Assembly: GCA_030849075.1 (NCBI GenBank)
Contig: JASAOO010003143.1
Location: 1 to 24,804 of the forward strand
DNA length: 24,804 nt
Direction: 5' to 3'
From: Zelonia costaricensis
Taxonomy: Eukaryota; Euglenozoa; Kinetoplastea; Trypanosomatida; Trypanosomatidae
Shown one piece after another: positions 21,303 to 24,804 of this stretch. Position 1 is the stretch's first letter. Each line of letters begins with the position of its first letter. Position numbers and translations under genes: made by a program. The notes beneath the pieces were generated by a model. The model saw only the letters and a list, made by a program, of their open reading frames with translations, was not told where the DNA came from and made no database searches.

Positions 21303-24083
21303 ATGCACCGCCACCTCCTTCGGCGCAGCGCGGTGCTGCTGCAGATCGGCGGCCCCGGCATGAACGGCATGCCAGGGATGCCATCCGGAATGCCGCCCGG
21401 CATAGGCGTTGTGCCAGGTGGCGCCGGCGTCTCGCCCAGCACGGCGGAGCTGCCCAACCGACCCATGAAGTCGATCAGCTACCAGAACGCCATTCAGATG
21501 GAGGCGGAGCGGCGTCGCAAGCTGGCCGAGGACACGCGCAGCCGCTACTACGTCGTCAAGGAGGACACACGCGAGAAGCGCGGATCGGGCCGTGTCATCG
21601 GCATCGACCTCGGCACCACGAACAGCTGCATCTGCTACATCGACGCGGCGACGCAGCGGCCGAAGATCATTCCGTCGCCGACGGGGTCGTGGGTCTATCC
21701 TACGGCGATTACATTCGACAAGAACCACGAGATACGCATGTTTGGCGAGGAGGCGCGCGCGTGTGCGCGGACGAGCGCGAGTGCGACGCTGTGCAGCGGG
21801 AAGCGGCTCATTGGCCGCGGCTTCGGCGAGCTGGGTCGCGTGCAGTCGGACCTATCCAAGACGAACATCCTCACCGTCAACGAGAAGGGGGCCGTGGCGG
21901 TGGAGATCATGGGTCGCACGTACACGGTGGTGCACATCATCGCCATGTTCCTGCGCTACCTCAAGACTGAGGCGGAGAAGTTCCTTGGCGAGGAGGTGGA
22001 GCAGGCCGTGGTGAGTGTGCCCGCCTACTTCACGCCGCAGCAGAAGGTCGCCACGGAGGATGCGGCGCTCTGCGCTGGCTTCGACGTGCTTGAGGTTATC
22101 GATGAGCCGTCCGCCGCGTGTCTGACGTACACCGTTCTGGACCGGCTCAAGCGCGAGGAGAAGCGCGCGCAAGACACCAGCTCACCGGACACGGACAGCA
22201 GCGACGTCGCAGGGGATGCGCCGGGCAAGAAGCGCTACGTGCGGTCGCTTGTCTTCGACCTCGGTGGTGGCACGCTGGACTGCGCCATCATGGAGCACGA
22301 CCAGTACCGCCAGAAGTTCAACCTCGTCGCGACGCACGGTGACCCCATGCTTGGCGGCAACGACTGGGACACGGTTCTGTCACAGCACTTTGCCAAGCAG
22401 TTCGAAAGCAAGTGGCACGTGCCCATCGAGGAGGAGGACGGCAACGTTGGCCAGGGCGTCGCGGCGTTCCGCAACTTGTCGCTGGAAGCGGAGAAGGCGA
22501 AGATCCACTTCACCCACTCCACCGACACCTACCACGGCTACAACCGCGCCTTCCACTTCTCCGAGAAGCTGCGCGACATCGTGCCGCTCGAGGCCACGCT
22601 GACGCACGAGGAGTACGTCACGCTCACCCGCCCCCTGCGCGTGCGCTGCCTCGAGTGCATCGAGAAGCTCTTCGCCCACACCGGCTACTCCGCTGCCGAC
22701 ATCGACCACATCCTTCTCGTCGGTGCCATGACCCGCGACCCGCCGATCCGCCACCTGCTGGAGGAGTACTTCGGCAAGAAGGTGGTGCAGGAGGAGACGT
22801 GCCCGGCAGACTACGCCGTCGCCCTCGGCGCGGGCATCCGCGGCGGCATGCTGCAAGGCAGCTTCCCAGAGCTCACAGCCAACACCCGCTTCGTGAGCGG
22901 CACCGTGCAGTCCCTGCGGGAGAGCGGCGGTGTGGTGCGGCGGCTGTGGCGGCAGGTCAAGGCCATGACGAGCACCGTGAACCCCAACGCCATCGGCACG
23001 CGGTGGCGCGGGCGGGCCAAGGGGCTGTCCGATGACGAAATCGCGAGCTACGCGAAGGAGCTGGTGGAGTTCGAGGCAACGTGCGCGCGCCGGCTGCTGC
23101 TGGAGCGGGCAGAGGGGGAGGCGAACTTTGTGATGCGCCGCGTGACAGCCGACTCGAACCGGAAGCAGGGCATGCAGGAGCGCCGCATCACGCAGCTCAG
23201 CGAGCAGCTGAAGTTCTGGCAGTACATGGTGCACAACTTCCACGACCACGAGGAGGAGCTGCTGCGTGTCGTGACGGAGCTGCGCAAGGCGCTTGACGAG
23301 CTCGACGGGCTCGCCGCCAACAACGCCACCGGGCTCACCAGGGCGGGCACCATCGACTTCTCCAAGGCCGTCGCGCGCACGCTGCGGAGGTCGTCGGGGA
23401 AGGCGCCGGCCGACGCGGACGAGAGCGGCGACGAGGCGAGCGAGAGCGATGTGACCGACAAGAAGGGCGCCGACGGCTCCGCGGCGGCGGTGGCTGGGCC
23501 GGGCAAGGGCGAGGGGGGCACTGATGGAGCTGCTGCTGCTGCCAGTGCGCCAGGGCCGAAGGTGTTGCGTCGCCGTGCGCCGCTGCCCGCTGCGGCGACA
23601 GCCGCGCAAGAGCTTGTTGAGGCGGGCCACCCGGCGCTGCTGCACGCCGACATCGACGTGGCGGAGTCGGCACGCAACTCCTTCCTGCAGGCGCAGGTGG
23701 AGGAGCGGGCGTGGCACGAGCCGCCCGCGCCGCCGGGGGAGCAGGGCTCCTGGACTGAGGTGAAGGCCGCGGTGGACGCCGGCGAGGTCGTGGGTGAGCC
23801 GGTACCCCTGCAGGACCTGCTGCGGCCCATGACAATGGCTGAGATGCTGACGGCGCTGCAGACGCAGTACCCCATCGACGACCCGCCCTCGCCCGAGCAC
23901 GCCGCGAAGCGCGACTTCGCGGTGGACATGCAGACGATGACGCTTGTGGATGGGGCGGTGGACATGGCGCCGCTGCAGGCCGCAATGGACGCCGAGGCGC
24001 AGCGGGCGGCGGAGCAGGCGAAGGGGGCGGCGCGTGCGGCCTCGGATCAGCAGAGGGAGATCTCCGCTCGCCTCTTCCGGTAG
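21303..24083 (+). CDS. Divergent, probably mitochondrial Hsp70 lacking the substrate-binding beta-domain
   Basis: The 926-residue protein begins with a short basic segment (M-H-R-H-L-L-R-R), typical of mitochondrial import, then a Gly-Met-Pro-rich tract (16-41). The Hsp70 ATPase domain follows: phosphate-1 motif IGIDLGTTNS (99-108), connect-1 with VSVPAYF...VIDEPSAA (237-272), phosphate-2 FDLGGGT (318-324), adenosine motif LLVGAMTR (471-478, Ala for the usual second Gly) and ALGAGIRGGML (507-517). In normal Hsp70s the DVTPLSLGIET linker and a ~110-residue beta-sandwich come next. Here only ~55 residues lie before G574-L575, where a helical segment like the Hsp70 lid begins (GLSDDEI, 574-580, to about 670). 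The C-terminal ~250 residues are acidic/Ala-rich and unlike other Hsp70s. The start is firm: an in-frame TGA lies at 21294-21296. ATP binding is likely; classical peptide binding is doubtful. Confidence 0.9.
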   Translation: MHRHLLRRSAVLLQIGGPGMNGMPGMPSGMPPGIGVVPGGAGVSPSTAELPNRPMKSISYQNAIQMEAERRRKLAEDTRSRYYVVKEDTREKRGSGRVIGIDLGTTNSCICYIDAATQRPKIIPSPTGSWVYPTAITFDKNHEIRMFGEEARACARTSASATLCSGKRLIGRGFGELGRVQSDLSKTNILTVNEKGAVAVEIMGRTYTVVHIIAMFLRYLKTEAEKFLGEEVEQAVVSVPAYFTPQQKVATEDAALCAGFDVLEVIDEPSAACLTYTVLDRLKREEKRAQDTSSPDTDSSDVAGDAPGKKRYVRSLVFDLGGGTLDCAIMEHDQYRQKFNLVATHGDPMLGGNDWDTVLSQHFAKQFESKWHVPIEEEDGNVGQGVAAFRNLSLEAEKAKIHFTHSTDTYHGYNRAFHFSEKLRDIVPLEATLTHEEYVTLTRPLRVRCLECIEKLFAHTGYSAADIDHILLVGAMTRDPPIRHLLEEYFGKKVVQEETCPADYAVALGAGIRGGMLQGSFPELTANTRFVSGTVQSLRESGGVVRRLWRQVKAMTSTVNPNAIGTRWRGRAKGLSDDEIASYAKELVEFEATCARRLLLERAEGEANFVMRRVTADSNRKQGMQERRITQLSEQLKFWQYMVHNFHDHEEELLRVVTELRKALDELDGLAANNATGLTRAGTIDFSKAVARTLRRSSGKAPADADESGDEASESDVTDKKGADGSAAAVAGPGKGEGGTDGAAAAASAPGPKVLRRRAPLPAAATAAQELVEAGHPALLHADIDVAESARNSFLQAQVEERAWHEPPAPPGEQGSWTEVKAAVDAGEVVGEPVPLQDLLRPMTMAEMLTALQTQYPIDDPPSPEHAAKRDFAVDMQTMTLVDGAVDMAPLQAAMDAEAQRAAEQAKGAARAASDQQREISARLFR

Positions 24084-24576
24084 AGGCCGCCAGCCCCGCT
24101 GCCTCCCCCCCCCCGCCATGGCGTCGGCTCTCTTGTTGTTTGTTTTATCGGTGTGGGGTGGGTGCCTGTGTCTCGCACCGAGCACCGCTCTGACTGTCGT
24201 TACAACCCCTTTTGCCCCTCCTCCCCCTCCCCTTCCCCCACCCCTCACACGAGCTTCACACACTCACTCTCACAAGCGAAGGGAATCTCTGTGATACGAG
24301 GGGTGCCGCAGGAGCAGCACAGGAACGCACTCGGCGGCAGCCGTACCCTGCACCGGCAACGATCCACAGATCTTGCCACGGTGTATTGCACGGTGCGTGG
24401 TGATGTGGATGTCGTGCATTCATGTGGCTACGCTGAGGTGCACATGCCAAATGATGAGCGGCGTGTCGCCCCGGAGCAGCGCTGCATCGCACCTCTAGGA
24501 GGCGCAGCTGCGTGTGTGCTCTCTCAGCCGCACGACCGTCTTTGTTGGCTTCCAAACATCGCCTTGCCCTCCTGTC

Positions 24577-24722
24577 TCACTTCTCTTCTCCCCCCTCCTT
24601 CCCCGTCCCCGTGTGTCTTCTCCCATCGTGCGACTCCTTACGCGCCGCTGTACCCACTCCCTTGTCCTTCTCACATCGCTACACACACACACACACACAC
24701 ACACACATGTTTACCTTGACAG
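24577..24722 (+). promoter_or_regulatory. Polypyrimidine tract and probable trans-splice acceptor of S16
   Basis: A C/T-rich tract (24577-24628) is followed, after further pyrimidine-rich sequence and a CA microsatellite, by the first AG at 24721-24722. The 5' UTR would be 24 nt, short as expected for a ribosomal protein gene. No AG occurs between the tract and this site. Confidence 0.65.
24681..24707. repeat. CA microsatellite
   Basis: Thirteen AC units lie between the polypyrimidine tract and the acceptor AG of the S16 gene. Confidence 0.92.
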
Positions 24723-24746
24723 CCACCGGCCTCAAATCCAACCACG

Positions 24747-24804
24747 ATGCCCGCTGACAAGAGCTACGCGCTGAAGCAGGTGCAGACCTTCGGCAAGAAG
24801 AAGA
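24747..24804 (+). CDS. RPS16: 40S ribosomal protein S16 (uS9), 5' end only
   Basis: Only the first 19 codons plus one base are in the window. The N-terminus contains L-K-Q-V-Q-T-F-G-K-K-K, which corresponds to the L-Q-S-V-Q-V-F-G-R-K-K start of eukaryotic S16. The protein belongs to the small cytosolic subunit, near the head and the decoding site, where its C-terminal tail contacts tRNA; that part is outside the window. The ATG is the first after the acceptor AG, and the short leader and close acceptor agree with a highly expressed gene. From memory, S16 lies on chromosome 26 in Leishmania major, so the window may be syntenic with that region; this was not checked. Confidence 0.88.
   Translation, partial: MPADKSYALKQVQTFGKKK

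Larger units (their letters stand above)
24084..24746. other. Spacer between the Hsp70-like gene and S16
   Basis: The 663-bp spacer contains a GT/GGGT-rich block (about 24149-24175), pyrimidine tracts (24206-24248, 24577-24628), loose CA repeats (about 24256-24273), and the CA microsatellite just before the S16 acceptor. No gene is supported. Confidence 0.7.

Noticed and set aside
22380..24263. A 627-codon open frame antisense to the Hsp70-like gene
   Set aside because: Same cause: GC-rich codons leave few antisense stops. The sense strand has clear Hsp70 motifs.
1..24804. tRNA, rRNA, spliced-leader RNA genes, transposons or a strand-switch region
   Set aside because: I found no tRNA-like box A/B arrangement with cloverleaf, no rRNA-like sequence, no reverse-transcriptase or transposase frame, and all genes point the same way.

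Overview
The window looks like trypanosomatid nuclear DNA, most likely from the Leishmania/Crithidia/Leptomonas group. All nine recognisable genes lie on the + strand. They have no introns, their codons end mostly in G or C, and they are separated by 0.5-1.5 kb spacers. The spacers hold long C/T tracts, an AG shortly before each start codon (trans-splicing signals), and many CA and GT microsatellites. No promoter or strand switch is visible, so the window is probably the interior of one directional polycistronic unit.

Layout: 1-782 flank; 783-2474 NMD3, the 60S export adaptor; 3236-7678 a 1480-residue protein of unknown function with a mitochondrial-type N-terminus; 8215-10035 a protein with a long disordered N-terminal half and a C-terminal PH domain resembling the Mcp5/Num1 type; 11015-13714 a DNAJC11-like J protein; 15219-17330 a PIF1-related protein with C-terminal zinc fingers; 18302-18808 a small thioredoxin/glutaredoxin-fold-like protein without cysteine; 19531-20598 an OGFr-conserved-region protein; 21303-24083 a divergent, probably mitochondrial Hsp70; 24747 to the window end, the first 19 codons of ribosomal protein S16 (uS9).

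The most notable point is that four genes belong to well-known families but have lost the residues or domain that define the family activity. The J protein has HTD in place of HPD. The PIF1-like protein lacks the Walker A Ser/Thr, the Walker B Glu and a recognisable late helicase motif. The glutaredoxin-like protein has no cysteine at all. The Hsp70 keeps its ATPase domain and a lid-like helical segment but lacks the peptide-binding beta-sandwich between them, and it has a Gly-Met-Pro tract at its N-terminus. Several of these, and the 1480-residue protein, begin with basic, acid-poor stretches typical of mitochondrial import signals. The region therefore offers candidate non-canonical mitochondrial factors beside two cytosolic ribosome genes (NMD3, S16). 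Neighbouring genes in trypanosomatid units are often functionally unrelated, so a shared pathway is only a hypothesis.

All family calls were made by eye from translated sequence and remembered family motifs. No database search was run.
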